Shown here in pieces: positions 35,151-44,261 of a stretch of 64,000 bases of DNA (positions within the stretch are counted from its first letter, which is position 1; each line of letters begins with the position of its first letter). The stretch comes from Uliginosibacterium sp. (GTDB lineage: Bacteria; Pseudomonadota; Gammaproteobacteria; Burkholderiales; Rhodocyclaceae). Location: the NCBI GenBank assembly GCA_016718265.1, contig JADKDZ010000008.1, forward strand, positions 84,688-148,687. The letters run 5' to 3'. The notes under the pieces are model-generated. The model was not told where the DNA came from. It ran no database searches and saw only the letters and a program-made list of their open reading frames with translations. Position numbers and translations under genes: made by a program.

Positions 35151-36089
35151 ATGACAAATCAGCACGGATTGGATACCACGATGCAGTTTGGCAAGGTTGC
35201 AGTCTTGATGGGGGGAAGCTCGGCAGAACGCGAGATATCGCTGATCTCGGGTCGCGCCGTGCTTGGCGCATTGCTTGAACAGGGCGTTGATGCGCACGCG
35301 TTTGATCCGGCCGAGCACAACGTGTGGGAGTTGCGCGCGCAAGGTTTCGAGCGCGCGTTTATCGCTCTGCATGGGCGTTTTGGCGAGGACGGTACGGTTC
35401 AAGGTGTTCTGCAGGCGCTGCGCATTCCTTATACGGGAAGTGGCGTGATGGCCTCGGCGCTATCCATGGACAAGTGGCGGACAAAACTCGTGTGGCAAGC
35501 CGCCGGAGTTCCTACCCCGCGGTTCGCGATCCTGACTCCGGGAATGGATTTTGCGGACGTCATTGATGATCTGGGGCTTCCTCTGATCATCAAACCTGCG
35601 CGCGAGGGTTCGTCTATCGGTGTGAGCAAGGTAACGTGCCCCGCTGAGTTCGAGGCAGCGTTCAATGCGGCGTACAAGCTCGATCCTCTGGTGATTGCCG
35701 AGGCGTTTGTCTCGGGGCGTGAGGCGACAGCGGCTGTGCTAGGCGACGAGGCCTTGCCGCTGGTGCGCGTGGAGCCCTTGGCCGTTGCGTACGACTATCA
35801 GAACAAGTACTTCACGGACAAGGTGCGTTACCACTGCCCGGCAGGTTTCTCGCCGGAGATTACGGAGGCGATCCAGCGGGATGTGTTGCTGGCTTTTCGC
35901 GTGCTGGGCTGTCGTGGCTGGGCGCGTGCCGATGTGATCGTTCGAGACGATGGCAGCTACGCGTTCCTCGAAATGAACACGGCGCCAGGCATGACGAGTC
36001 ACTCGCTGGTGCCAATGGCAGCGAATTCTATCGGCATCGACTTCCCCGCGTTGTGCAAGACTATTCTTGAGCAGGCAGCACTTGACTGA
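35151..36089 (+). CDS. ddl: D-alanine-D-alanine ligase
   Basis: Makes the D-Ala-D-Ala dipeptide used by MurF. 312 residues, ATP-grasp fold: KVAVLMGGSSAEREISLISG, FIALHGRFGEDGTVQG, PYTGSGVMASALSMDK, IIKPAREGSSIGVSKV, and FLEMNTAPGMTSHSLVPMAA. The start is uncertain: ATG 35151 sits one base after murC but has a poor ribosome site, whereas ATG 35181 (starting MQFGKVAV) has GGAT at better distance. Confidence 0.94.
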   Translation: MTNQHGLDTTMQFGKVAVLMGGSSAEREISLISGRAVLGALLEQGVDAHAFDPAEHNVWELRAQGFERAFIALHGRFGEDGTVQGVLQALRIPYTGSGVMASALSMDKWRTKLVWQAAGVPTPRFAILTPGMDFADVIDDLGLPLIIKPAREGSSIGVSKVTCPAEFEAAFNAAYKLDPLVIAEAFVSGREATAAVLGDEALPLVRVEPLAVAYDYQNKYFTDKVRYHCPAGFSPEITEAIQRDVLLAFRVLGCRGWARADVIVRDDGSYAFLEMNTAPGMTSHSLVPMAANSIGIDFPALCKTILEQAALD

Positions 36090-36912
36090 GCATCAGCCCG
36101 CATTCGGCAAGACCCTGCCGGCAGCACATGGTGCTGCGGGGCGGCGAGGCTCTGCGGAAAGCGGGTTCTGGCATCGGCCGGACTGGATGAATCTGGTCTC
36201 GGATGTCGTGATCGTGCTGGCTTTGGTCGGGCTGAGCTTTGCCGCGGTGAAGGCCGTTCTCCGCCTTCCCGTGTTCAGTCTTCAGGAACTCGTGGTGACC
36301 TCCTCGCTCAATCGGGTGACGCGCGCACAGATTGAGTACGCTGCAAACTCTTCGATGCGTGGGAACTTCTTTACCGTCGATCTTGAGGGGGCTCGCAAGG
36401 CTTTTGAGAACCTTCCGTGGGTTCGGCGGGCGCAGTTGCTGCGTCGCTGGCCCGGGGCCATTGAGGTCTTTCTCGAAGAGCATGAAGCGGTGGCGTACTG
36501 GCGAAGCACCGACTCCGGCGATACACGTCTCGTCAACAGCCATGGTGAGATGTTTGACGCGGCAAGCAATGCTGACATGCCTGTCTTTAGCGGGCCGGCT
36601 GATGCCGGGCTCGTCATGATCGAGCGGCGCAAGTACTTTGACGCCTTGCTTAAGCCGATGGGGCGCCGCGTGTTGGCGCTGACACTTTCGGGCAGGCAGG
36701 CATGGCAGCTCAAGCTGGATGACGGGATGATTCTCGAGTTGGGGACTGACGAGGATAAGGCGTCACTTGAACGGCGACTAAGCCGTTTCGTTGCGGCCTG
36801 GCCTCAGCTTCAAGAGCGGGCAGGGAAGAAAATCGCGGTCGCAGATTTGCGCTATCCGAGCGGATTTGCGGTGAGAATGATGGATGGCGAACAGCGCAAG
36901 GGTGTGCAATGA
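36082..36912 (+). CDS. ftsQ: Cell division protein FtsQ
   Basis: A 276-residue bitopic divisome protein. A cytoplasmic N-terminus, one membrane helix (about 38-58), a POTRA-like region (LQELVVTSSLNRVTRAQIEYA then LPWVRRAQLLRRWPGAIEVFLEEHEAVAYW) and a C-terminal beta domain. FtsQ scaffolds the FtsLB complex. No ATG is available near the ddl end; TTG 36082 overlaps the ddl stop region and follows AGCAGG, and TTG 36067 is the alternative. It overlaps ftsA by 4 bases. Confidence 0.9.
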   Translation: MTEHQPAFGKTLPAAHGAAGRRGSAESGFWHRPDWMNLVSDVVIVLALVGLSFAAVKAVLRLPVFSLQELVVTSSLNRVTRAQIEYAANSSMRGNFFTVDLEGARKAFENLPWVRRAQLLRRWPGAIEVFLEEHEAVAYWRSTDSGDTRLVNSHGEMFDAASNADMPVFSGPADAGLVMIERRKYFDALLKPMGRRVLALTLSGRQAWQLKLDDGMILELGTDEDKASLERRLSRFVAAWPQLQERAGKKIAVADLRYPSGFAVRMMDGEQRKGVQ

Positions 36913-38138
36913 GCAAGGACAACAAGGATTTGATCGTCGGTCTCGACGTCGGCACCTCGAAAGTGACGGCGATGGTGGCGGAGTTGCGCCCGGATGGAAG
37001 GATCGACGTGATCGGGGTTGCGACCCAGGCGTCCGCCGGGCTCAAGAAAGGCGTCGTCGTCAATATCGAAGCGACGGTGGACGCCATTTCGCGTGTCGTC
37101 CAGGAGGTGGAACTGCTTGCCGACTGCAAGGTTCGAGATGTCTACACTGGGATTGCTGGCAGTCATATCCGGAGCTTCAATTCCAACGGAATGGTGGCGA
37201 TCAAGGATAAGGAAGTTACGCCGCTCGACGTAGAACGAGTTATCGAAGTCGCCCGCGCGATGCCGATTCCTGCGGACCAGCAGATTCTTCACATTCTCAC
37301 GCAAGAGTTCATTATCGACGGTCAGGATGGCGTGAGAGAGCCGATCGGGATGAGCGGGGTCAAGCTCGAGGTTCGCGTGCACATCATCACCGGCGCAGTG
37401 TCAGCCGCACAGAACCTGATCAAGTGTGTACGCAGATGTGGTCTGGAGGTTGTAGACCTTGTGCTGCAGCCGCTCGCTTCCAGCTTTGCAACCCTGTCGG
37501 ATGACGAGAAAGAGCTGGGAGTCTGCCTCGTGGATATTGGGGGGGGGACGACTGACCTTGCGGTGTTCACCCAGGGCGCGATTCGCCACACGGCAGTGAT
37601 ACCGATCGCCGGCGACCAGATCACCAACGATATCGCCATGGCGCTGCGGACTCCAACGATCGAAGCCGAAGAAATCAAACTGCATCAAGGGGTAGCGATG
37701 CAATCGCTGGTCGACCCCGCTGAAATGATCGAAGTACCCAGTATCGGTGATCGGGCGCCTCGCCGACTCTCGCGGGAGAGCCTCGCCGCCGTCGTTCAAC
37801 CCCGGGTGCAGGAGTTGTTTGAGCTCGTGCAGGCCGAGTTGCGTCGCAGCGGCTATGAAGAGCTTCTGTCGTCGGGTCTCGTCATGTCTGGCGGTTCGGC
37901 CCGGCTTGCCGGTATTTGCGAGTTGGGCGAAGACGTCTTTCACCTGCCTGTGCGGGTGGGGACGCCCTTTTACCAGGGCCCACTGGCGGACGTCGTGTGC
38001 CAGCCACAATACGCGAATGTGATGGGGTTGATCATGGAGGGTGCTGCACAGCGGAGACGTGGTTTGATGGCGCGCGAAACCCGGAATGTGCGGCATACGT
38101 TTGAGCGCATCAAGGCTTGGTTCGAGAAGAACTTCTGA
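36909..38138 (+). CDS. ftsA: Cell division protein FtsA
   Basis: An actin-like ATPase that tethers FtsZ to the membrane. 409 residues: LIVGLDVGTSKVTAMVAEL (phosphate 1), the 1C domain with GIAGSHIRSFNS, CLVDIGGGTTDLAVF (phosphate 2), VMSGGSARLAGI (adenosine), and an amphipathic C-terminal tail (ERIKAWFEKNF) for membrane binding. The ATG overlaps the ftsQ stop. Confidence 0.95.
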   Translation: MSKDNKDLIVGLDVGTSKVTAMVAELRPDGRIDVIGVATQASAGLKKGVVVNIEATVDAISRVVQEVELLADCKVRDVYTGIAGSHIRSFNSNGMVAIKDKEVTPLDVERVIEVARAMPIPADQQILHILTQEFIIDGQDGVREPIGMSGVKLEVRVHIITGAVSAAQNLIKCVRRCGLEVVDLVLQPLASSFATLSDDEKELGVCLVDIGGGTTDLAVFTQGAIRHTAVIPIAGDQITNDIAMALRTPTIEAEEIKLHQGVAMQSLVDPAEMIEVPSIGDRAPRRLSRESLAAVVQPRVQELFELVQAELRRSGYEELLSSGLVMSGGSARLAGICELGEDVFHLPVRVGTPFYQGPLADVVCQPQYANVMGLIMEGAAQRRRGLMARETRNVRHTFERIKAWFEKNF

Positions 38139-38340
38139 CCGTTTGGCAGCTCATCGTTGTTTTTATTGTTGAACGCGCAATAGTTGTGTTCGATGCATTT
38201 ATTTAGTAGTAAACTCGCGCTCAGATACTATATTTAGCGACGCATGCTCGCGGCTATTAGTAGTGCAGTGCTCAAGCAGCCCTAAATACCGGGTTTGACA
38301 GTGTAGGTCGAGGCTTCTGCAGCAGATCAAGGGGGAGCGA
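38139..38340 (+). promoter_or_regulatory. AT-rich ftsA-ftsZ spacer with candidate ftsZ promoter
   Basis: A 202-base spacer, clearly richer in A and T than its surroundings. TTGTGT (38184-38189) and TAGTAA (38207-38212) are 17 bases apart; TACTAT (38226-38231) and TATATT (38229-38234) are further -10-like boxes. Each is weak on its own, but the composition and the position before the gene most in demand suggest an ftsZ-specific promoter. A GGGGGAG ribosome site precedes the ftsZ ATG. Confidence 0.4.
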
Positions 38341-39489
38341 ATGGATTTGGTCGAGATCGTGGAAAAAGAGATGAGTGGCACGGTGATCAAGGTTGTTGGT
38401 GTGGGCGGTGCCGGCAACAACGCGGTCGATCACATGATCCGTGAAGGTGTGCAAGGCGTTGAGTTCATCTGCGCCAATACCGATGCTCAGGCACTCAAGC
38501 GCTCTCTGGCCTCGCGCAAGATCCAGTTGGGCCTGTCCGGCCTCGGCGCGGGAGCCAAGCCTGAGGCGGGGCGAGCCGCTGCGCTAGAAAATCACGACCA
38601 GATTGCCGACGCCCTGCGTGGCGCGCACATGGTTTTCATTACCGCAGGCATGGGGGGCGGCACAGGGACGGGTGCTGCGCCGGTAGTGGCGGAGATCGCC
38701 AAAGAGTTGGGCATCCTGACGGTCGCGGTGGTCACAAAGCCTTTCGATTTTGAGAATCGTTATCGTGTGGCTGAAAGCGGGATTGAAGAACTCTCCAAGC
38801 ACGTCGATTCGCTGATCGTTGTACTGAACGATAAGTTGATGGAAGTCTATGGCGAGGACGCCAGCATGGAAGAGTGCCTGCACAACGCGGACAGCGTGTT
38901 GCGCAAGGCGGTTGGTGGTATCGCCGAGATCATTAATGTCCCCGGCTTGGTCAATGTGGACTTCCAGGATGTACGCACCCTGATGGCTGAAATGGGGCGT
39001 GCCATGATGGGGTCAGCCGAAGCCTCTGGCCTGGATCGTGCGCGTATCGCAGCTGAGCAGGCCGCCGCGAGTCCATTGCTGGAAGGGGTCGAGCTGTCCG
39101 GCGCGCGCGGCGTGCTGATCAATATCACGGCCTCCCGGTCGCTTAAAATGTCGGAAGTGCGCGAGGCTGTTCAGACCGTCCGTGCGTTTGCGACCGAAGA
39201 CGCGACCGTCTTTTACGGCACCGTGTTTGATGACAGCATGGAAGACCGCATCCGCGTCACCGTGCTCGCGACTGGTTTGGGTACGGCACGCGTCGTTGCG
39301 CGCCAGCCGGTGATCCAGATGGTGAAGACGGGGACCGACAACGTCGGGATGGAAGTCAACTACGGCGAAATGAATCTGGATATGCCTGCGGTGATGCGCC
39401 GGAATACGCGCAACACTGTTGAAGCGATGAGTGCGAATGGCTTTGGTACTTACGATATTCCAGCGTTCCTGCGCAAACAGGCCGACTGA
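38341..39489 (+). CDS. ftsZ: Cell division GTPase FtsZ
   Basis: Tubulin-like GTPase that forms the division ring. 382 residues: KVVGVGGAGNNAVDHMI, ICANTDAQAL, the tubulin signature GGGTGTG (105-111), the T7 loop region NVDFQDVRTLM, and the C-terminal FtsA/ZipA-binding peptide TYDIPAFLRKQAD. Followed by a strong terminator. Confidence 0.97.
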   Translation: MDLVEIVEKEMSGTVIKVVGVGGAGNNAVDHMIREGVQGVEFICANTDAQALKRSLASRKIQLGLSGLGAGAKPEAGRAAALENHDQIADALRGAHMVFITAGMGGGTGTGAAPVVAEIAKELGILTVAVVTKPFDFENRYRVAESGIEELSKHVDSLIVVLNDKLMEVYGEDASMEECLHNADSVLRKAVGGIAEIINVPGLVNVDFQDVRTLMAEMGRAMMGSAEASGLDRARIAAEQAAASPLLEGVELSGARGVLINITASRSLKMSEVREAVQTVRAFATEDATVFYGTVFDDSMEDRIRVTVLATGLGTARVVARQPVIQMVKTGTDNVGMEVNYGEMNLDMPAVMRRNTRNTVEAMSANGFGTYDIPAFLRKQAD

Positions 39490-39512
39490 ACGGACTGGTT
39501 AAGTGATGAAGC

Positions 39513-39537
39513 AAGGCCGGGGATTCCCGGCCTTTTC
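39513..39537 (+). terminator. Rho-independent terminator of the dcw cluster
   Basis: GGCCGGG and CCCGGCC (39515-39521 with 39526-39532) form a 7-bp GC stem, loop GATT, extended by two A-T pairs and followed by TTTTCT. It lies 24 bases after the ftsZ stop and separates the cluster from ispD. Confidence 0.85.
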
Positions 39538-39573
39538 TGTTTGCGGGCGCATCGCTTGGGCGGAGAATCAGAC

Positions 39574-40263
39574 ATGACGAACGTTTTCGCGATCATTCCG
39601 GCTGCCGGCAGTGGTAGCCGTTTCGGCGGGGACTTGCCAAAACAATACCTCGATCTGATGGGGCGCCCTCTGATCTGGCATACGCTTGATGCCTTGCTGA
39701 AGGTGCAGGCGCTGACCTCCGTCCTGGTTGTCCTGGCGCCGGGGGATGCCTGGTGGCAGCGATACGATTGCTGGCCTGATGACCCCCGCCTGCACGTGCT
39801 CCGGGTAGGTGGTGCGACGCGGGCCGCCAGCGTCAGCAACGCGCTGGAGAGCCTGGGCGACGCGATCAAGGACGACGATTGGGTGCTGGTGCATGATGCC
39901 GCCCGCGCCTGTGTTGAGACCACTCATGTCGAGACGATGATCGACGTGCTCGCTACCGATCCGGTGGGGGGCTTGCTGGCGGTGCCGGTCGCCGATACCC
40001 TCAAGCGTGCTGATACAGCCGGTCGCGTAGCCGATACGGTCTCGCGTGAAGGCATGTGGCAGGCGCAGACGCCGCAGATGTTCCGCTACGCGGTCTTGAG
40101 GCGTGCCCTGGCGGCACATCCTGCGGTCACCGACGAGGCGAGCGCCATCGAGGCCTTGGGTCTGCCGCCCAAGCTGATAGCGGCAGATGCCACCAATTTC
40201 AAGGTCACTTTTCCGCAGGACGTCCGCTTGGCGGAGTTGATCCTGCGCTCGCGGAGGGCTTGA
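39574..40263 (+). CDS. ispD: 2-C-methyl-D-erythritol 4-phosphate cytidylyltransferase
   Basis: Third step of the MEP isoprenoid pathway: forms CDP-methylerythritol. 229 residues with the nucleotide-binding IIPAAGSGSRFGGDLPKQYL, VLVHDAARACV, and VSREGMWQAQTPQMFRYAVL, then TDEASAIEALG. ATG 39574 has GGAGA upstream; the in-frame start at 39541 falls just after the terminator and is less likely. The next gene follows after one base. Confidence 0.94.
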   Translation: MTNVFAIIPAAGSGSRFGGDLPKQYLDLMGRPLIWHTLDALLKVQALTSVLVVLAPGDAWWQRYDCWPDDPRLHVLRVGGATRAASVSNALESLGDAIKDDDWVLVHDAARACVETTHVETMIDVLATDPVGGLLAVPVADTLKRADTAGRVADTVSREGMWQAQTPQMFRYAVLRRALAAHPAVTDEASAIEALGLPPKLIAADATNFKVTFPQDVRLAELILRSRRA

Positions 40264-40264
40264 G

Positions 40265-40756
40265 ATGAACCTGGCATTCAGGGTGGGGCAGGGTCTCGAT
40301 GTTCATCGTCTCGTCGAGGGCCGGCGCTTGGTACTGGGCGGCGTGGATATTCCCTACGAGAAAGGTTTGCTCGGGCATTCCGATGCCGATGCCCTGCTTC
40401 ACGCGATCACCGATGCGATTCTTGGCGCCGCAGGATTGGGGGATATCGGCCGGCTGTTTCCGGATACCGATGCGCGCTTTCACAACGCGGATTCCCGCGC
40501 GCTACTGCGCGAGGCGTATGCCAGGGTAGCGGCAATGGGGTGGCGCGTGGTTAACGTTGATGCCAGCATCATCGCGCAGGCGCCTAAAATTTCGCCTTAT
40601 GCGGCAAAAATGGTGGCGAATATTGCGCAGGATCTTGATGTGGCGGTCGATGCCGTCAATGTCAAAGGCAAAACGAACGAGCGCCTGGGCCACCTCGGCC
40701 GGGGCGAGGGGATCGCAACCCAGGCTGTGGTGCTACTGCAACGCGGCGGCATGTGA
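40265..40756 (+). CDS. ispF: 2-C-methyl-D-erythritol 2,4-cyclodiphosphate synthase
   Basis: Cyclises CDP-methylerythritol 2-phosphate, the fifth step of the MEP pathway. 163 residues: GQGLDVHRLVEG (Asp and His metal ligands), LLGHSDADALLHAITDAILGAAGLGDIG, FPDTDARFHNADS, and KTNERLGHLGRGEGIATQAVVLL. ispD and ispF are adjacent, as in many proteobacteria, and end head-on against manC. Confidence 0.95.
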   Translation: MNLAFRVGQGLDVHRLVEGRRLVLGGVDIPYEKGLLGHSDADALLHAITDAILGAAGLGDIGRLFPDTDARFHNADSRALLREAYARVAAMGWRVVNVDASIIAQAPKISPYAAKMVANIAQDLDVAVDAVNVKGKTNERLGHLGRGEGIATQAVVLLQRGGM

Positions 40757-40804
40757 GAACCCGGCGCGCGCCCGCAGCGGGGCGTGCGTGGCCGTCCGGG
40801 CGGG

Positions 40805-42274
40805 TCAGTGTTCGATGCATCCGTAAGAGTCGTTGTAGCGCACGATGTCATCCTCGTTCAGGTATGTCCCCGTCTGAACTTCGATGATTTCCAGCGGCAC
40901 CTTGCCCGGGTTTGCCAGGCGGTGTTGCGTCCCCAGGGGGATGTAGGTCGATTGGTTTTCGGTGATCAGGAAGGTCTCCGTCCCGTTGGTGACCTCTGCC
41001 GTACCGCTCACCACGATCCAGTGTTCTGCCCGGTGATAGTGCATTTGCATCGACAGGCTTGCGCCCGGGTTGACCACAATGCGTTTCACCAGGAATCGGT
41101 GGCCGGTGTCGATCGAGTCGTACCAGCCCCAGGGGCGGAACATCTTGCGGTGGTTGGCGGCCAGCGTCTTGCCCTCGCGCTTGATTCTCGCGACGATGGC
41201 CTTCACATCCTGCGCGCAGGACTTGTCTGCGACCAGCACGGCATCCGGCGTTTCGACCACAACGAGATTACTGACGCCGACCGTTGCGACCAGGCGGCCG
41301 TGGGAGAACACCAGGCTGTCGCGGGTGTCCTCCAGCATCACCTCGCCGCGGCTGACGTTTCCGGCGTCGTCTTTCTCGCTGACCTGCCAGAGTGCGTCCC
41401 AGGCGCCGACATCACTCCAGCCTACGTTCATGGGCACGACCACGGCGTGGCCCAGCTCCGGGTGCGCGCCGATGTGCTCCATGACCGCGTAGTCGATCGA
41501 TATTGATGGGCAGGTCCGGAAGACGTCTTTCGTCACGCGGACAAAGTCGACGTCCCGACAGGCGTCCTGCATCGCGCGCGCGCACGTTGCGCTGATCTCG
41601 GGTGCCAGCGCACGGAGAGCATTGCGCCAGGTCGAGGCTTTCATCATGAACAGACCGGAGTTCCACAGATACTCGCCGGATGCGACGTAAGCAACTGCTT
41701 TCTCAAGGTCCGGCTTCTCGACGAAATTAGCCAGGGCGCGGGCCGTCAGTGCGCCGGGCAGGAGGCTGCCGCTTCGGATGTAGCCGTAGCCGGTTTCCGG
41801 TCGATCCGGAATGATGCCAAAGGTCACCAGCGCGCCCTGCTGAGCTTGCGCCAGCCCCTCTGCCATGGCGGCCTGAAAACCTTCTACATCAGTAATGATG
41901 TGGTCGGCGGGCATCACCAGCAGCACGGGGTCGGAGCCGTCGACGCTGGCGGTGATGGCGGCCAGCTCCATCGCCGGAGCGGTGTTCCGCCCTATGGGTT
42001 CGAGCACGATGGCGCTCGCCGGGCTGCCGATCTGCCGCAACTGCTCCGCGATGATGAAGCGGTAATCCTCATTGGTGACAACAATCGGCGGTGCGACCAG
42101 TGTTCCGCCTGCAAAGCCGTTCAGCCGGGTCGCGGTAATCTGCAGCAGGCTTTTTTCGTCGGTCAGGGGCAGCAGCTGCTTCGGATGCGTTTCGCGGGAG
42201 GCCGGCCACAGGCGGGTGCCGGATCCACCGGAGAGAATGACGGGTTGCAACATGGGGTCTTTTTGCGTGTTCAT
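40805..42274 (-). CDS. Bifunctional mannose-1-phosphate guanylyltransferase / mannose-6-phosphate isomerase
   Basis: 489 residues of the ManC/XanB/AlgA type II family. N-terminal nucleotidyltransferase: VILSGGSGTRLWPASRETHPKQLLPL and PADHIITDVEGFQ, LANFVEKPDLEKAVAYV. C-terminal cupin isomerase: RPWGWYDSIDTGHRFLVKRI, then LSMQMHYHRAEHWIVVSGTAEV. Together they supply GDP-mannose for surface polysaccharide or O-antigen. The isomerase part may or may not be active; sequence alone does not tell. It precedes no other sugar gene here. An ATG at 42253 (8th codon) is a possible alternative start. Confidence 0.92.
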   Translation of the reverse strand: MNTQKDPMLQPVILSGGSGTRLWPASRETHPKQLLPLTDEKSLLQITATRLNGFAGGTLVAPPIVVTNEDYRFIIAEQLRQIGSPASAIVLEPIGRNTAPAMELAAITASVDGSDPVLLVMPADHIITDVEGFQAAMAEGLAQAQQGALVTFGIIPDRPETGYGYIRSGSLLPGALTARALANFVEKPDLEKAVAYVASGEYLWNSGLFMMKASTWRNALRALAPEISATCARAMQDACRDVDFVRVTKDVFRTCPSISIDYAVMEHIGAHPELGHAVVVPMNVGWSDVGAWDALWQVSEKDDAGNVSRGEVMLEDTRDSLVFSHGRLVATVGVSNLVVVETPDAVLVADKSCAQDVKAIVARIKREGKTLAANHRKMFRPWGWYDSIDTGHRFLVKRIVVNPGASLSMQMHYHRAEHWIVVSGTAEVTNGTETFLITENQSTYIPLGTQHRLANPGKVPLEIIEVQTGTYLNEDDIVRYNDSYGCIEH

Positions 42275-42298
42275 GGGCTCAGAGGGGCAGTGCCAGGC

Positions 42299-43195
42299 TC
42301 AGGGTTGACCGCGTCGGGCAGGCTTGAGCAGCGATTCTATCTGCTGATCCTTCTCTGCCCAGATGCCGTTCAGCCATTCCTGCACCTTGGTGCGTATCTT
42401 TGCGTCCCCCGCCATGGCGCCCTGCACGAACTCCGCCGGGATGTCGAGGGTTCGTGCCGTCAGGATGACGGGGCCTGTCCGGCCACAAAGGACCTGCCAG
42501 AAATTCGGGATCCCCGCCGGATAGACGAGGGTGACGTCGACCATTCCGGCGAACTTGTCGCCCATTGTGCCCAGTGCGATCGTGGCGCCTCCGCTCTTGG
42601 GCTTGAGCAGGTGACGATAGGGGGACTTCTGCTGCTGATGCTTCTGTGGCGTGAAACGGGTGCCTTCCAGGAAATTGAACACCGAGGTGGGGATGTGCCG
42701 GAACTTCTCGCAGGAAGCGCGCGCCGCCGCCATGTCGGCCGCCGTTGACGCGAGCGTCTTGCCGCCCCGTCGCATGAACGGGAAATCCAGCGCCCACCAG
42801 GCCAGGCCGATGATGGGGACATAGATCAGCTCGCGCTTGAGAAAGAACTTCAGGAACGGGATCCTGCCCTGGAAGACCCGCTGCAGGATCACGATGTCGG
42901 CCCAGCTCTGGTGGTTGCAGCTCACCAGATACCAGCCTTGCGGGTTCAGGGCGTCGAGCCCGCTGACTTGCCAGTCGAGCTTCTGGACCGCACGCATCCA
43001 GCCGTGATTGACGCTGATCCAGGCGTTAGCCAGACCGATCAGGCAGCGATCCGTGACATTGCGTACCGAGCGGAGCGGGACAACGAGCTTGATCAGCGAG
43101 AACGGGAAAAAGAAGATGCACACGCAAAGAGTGTTCAAGCCCAGGATTATTGAGGCGAACACTCCCCGCACGGAGCCAGGAAGCCAGCGCAGCAT
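42299..43195 (-). CDS. PlsC-family 1-acyl-glycerol-3-phosphate acyltransferase-like protein
   Basis: 298 residues with N-terminal membrane segments and the acyltransferase motifs NHQSWAD (catalytic His and Asp) and FLEGTR (phosphate binding), plus VTLVYPAG. The pattern and length resemble YihG-type probable acyltransferases, which act on phospholipid precursors. The start is uncertain: GTG 43249 or ATG 43195; I use the ATG, which keeps the hydrophobic N-terminus. It lies 24 bases upstream of manC on the same strand, possibly one transcript. Confidence 0.8.
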   Translation of the reverse strand: MLRWLPGSVRGVFASIILGLNTLCVCIFFFPFSLIKLVVPLRSVRNVTDRCLIGLANAWISVNHGWMRAVQKLDWQVSGLDALNPQGWYLVSCNHQSWADIVILQRVFQGRIPFLKFFLKRELIYVPIIGLAWWALDFPFMRRGGKTLASTAADMAAARASCEKFRHIPTSVFNFLEGTRFTPQKHQQQKSPYRHLLKPKSGGATIALGTMGDKFAGMVDVTLVYPAGIPNFWQVLCGRTGPVILTARTLDIPAEFVQGAMAGDAKIRTKVQEWLNGIWAEKDQQIESLLKPARRGQP

Positions 43196-43303
43196 GGAAT
43201 CGAAACCGTTGCAGTGAGGAGCCGCGATTGTACCGGTGTGTCCGGTCACGTGGCTGTTCCATGAAACAGTGTTCAGACTTGCTGCGCCGGGTGGTGCGAT
43301 CTG

Positions 43304-44089
43304 CTAGTAATCGATGAACTGGATGAAATCGTAGGTGGCTTGCCCTGCGGCACCTGAGTAGTTCTTCGGGAAATAGTTCACCGAATTGTAGTTGTAGTTG
43401 TTGCCGTGCCAGTAGTTGGCGAAAATCGGCGCGGGCCGGGATGGCCAATATTCGGCGGGAATGCAATCGCAGTTAGAGTTGCTGCTCTTGCTCACCGTCC
43501 GCACATACACCTTCTTGTTCGCCGAGTTGTAAATGAACCAGGAGATCTTGTCCGCGGTCCAGTCGAAGCCCACCTGAATGGCGCTGTTCATGGGATTGAT
43601 GCCATGCTGCCCAAGATCGATCCGCTTCTCCCAGGAGCGGTACTGAGCGCTGGCACTGGCCTGGTAGATGACGTTGGTATTCAAGACATTTCCGAACGAG
43701 GGCAAGATCTCGATATCGATCTCCGTCCAGGGGTTTCCTGGCGTGATGTGCCAGGAATCGTAGGTGAAGAGGCTGGCGACGGTGCCCGGGATGTTGCTCA
43801 GGCGCAGGCGGGTTTGCACGGTACCGTACTGGTACTTGCTCTTGGTTTTCAGCTCGGCGCAGGCGCCGTTATGCAGCTTCAGCGCGAGTTGGCCGCCAGT
43901 CGCAGCGCTCACCATGTCCGGATAGAAGGTACAGCCAAAGGGGTCACCATTTTTTCCCGAGCTGGCGGTCCAAAGGCTCCCGTTGTAGTAGTTGCTGTCA
44001 AAGCCGTCCCAGAAAGAGGCCGCTTGTGCGATCGGGGCAGCCAGCAGGCCGGCGAGGGCGCCCGCGGCGAGCGTCTTGAGTGTGTGCAT
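43304..44089 (-). CDS. Secreted glycoside hydrolase family 16 endoglucanase
   Basis: 261 residues with a signal peptide ending near PIAQAASFWDGF. The single domain is GH16: the active site reads WTEIDIEIL (Glu123, Asp125, Glu127), and the strand LSNIPGTVASLFTY precedes it. It is likely to cut mixed-linked beta-1,3-1,4-glucan (lichenase type) or laminarin. Two cysteines (GCTF and GACAE) may form a disulfide. ATG 44089 follows AGGAGA; the longer frame to 44224 has no good site. It fits with the FN3 lipoproteins as part of a polysaccharide-using lifestyle. Confidence 0.88.
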   Translation of the reverse strand: MHTLKTLAAGALAGLLAAPIAQAASFWDGFDSNYYNGSLWTASSGKNGDPFGCTFYPDMVSAATGGQLALKLHNGACAELKTKSKYQYGTVQTRLRLSNIPGTVASLFTYDSWHITPGNPWTEIDIEILPSFGNVLNTNVIYQASASAQYRSWEKRIDLGQHGINPMNSAIQVGFDWTADKISWFIYNSANKKVYVRTVSKSSNSNCDCIPAEYWPSRPAPIFANYWHGNNYNYNSVNYFPKNYSGAAGQATYDFIQFIDY

Positions 44090-44261
44090 CTTTGTCTCCT
44101 GAATCGTTATTGCCTGCCTCCATCGCGACCCGAATGATTTCGGGTGCCGGGGCAGGGGTCCGATTCTTGAATTTTGAGCCAGGCGCCGGAATGCCCACTT
44201 TTCTCCCGGATTGATCCTTTTCACTTATCAACCGGGCCATGTACGGGGGCGTACTGGCGGC

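Noticed and set aside
40757..40804. GC-rich spacer between ispF and manC as a bidirectional terminator
   Set aside because: Short inverted pieces exist, but no stable stem with a T tract could be drawn on either strand.
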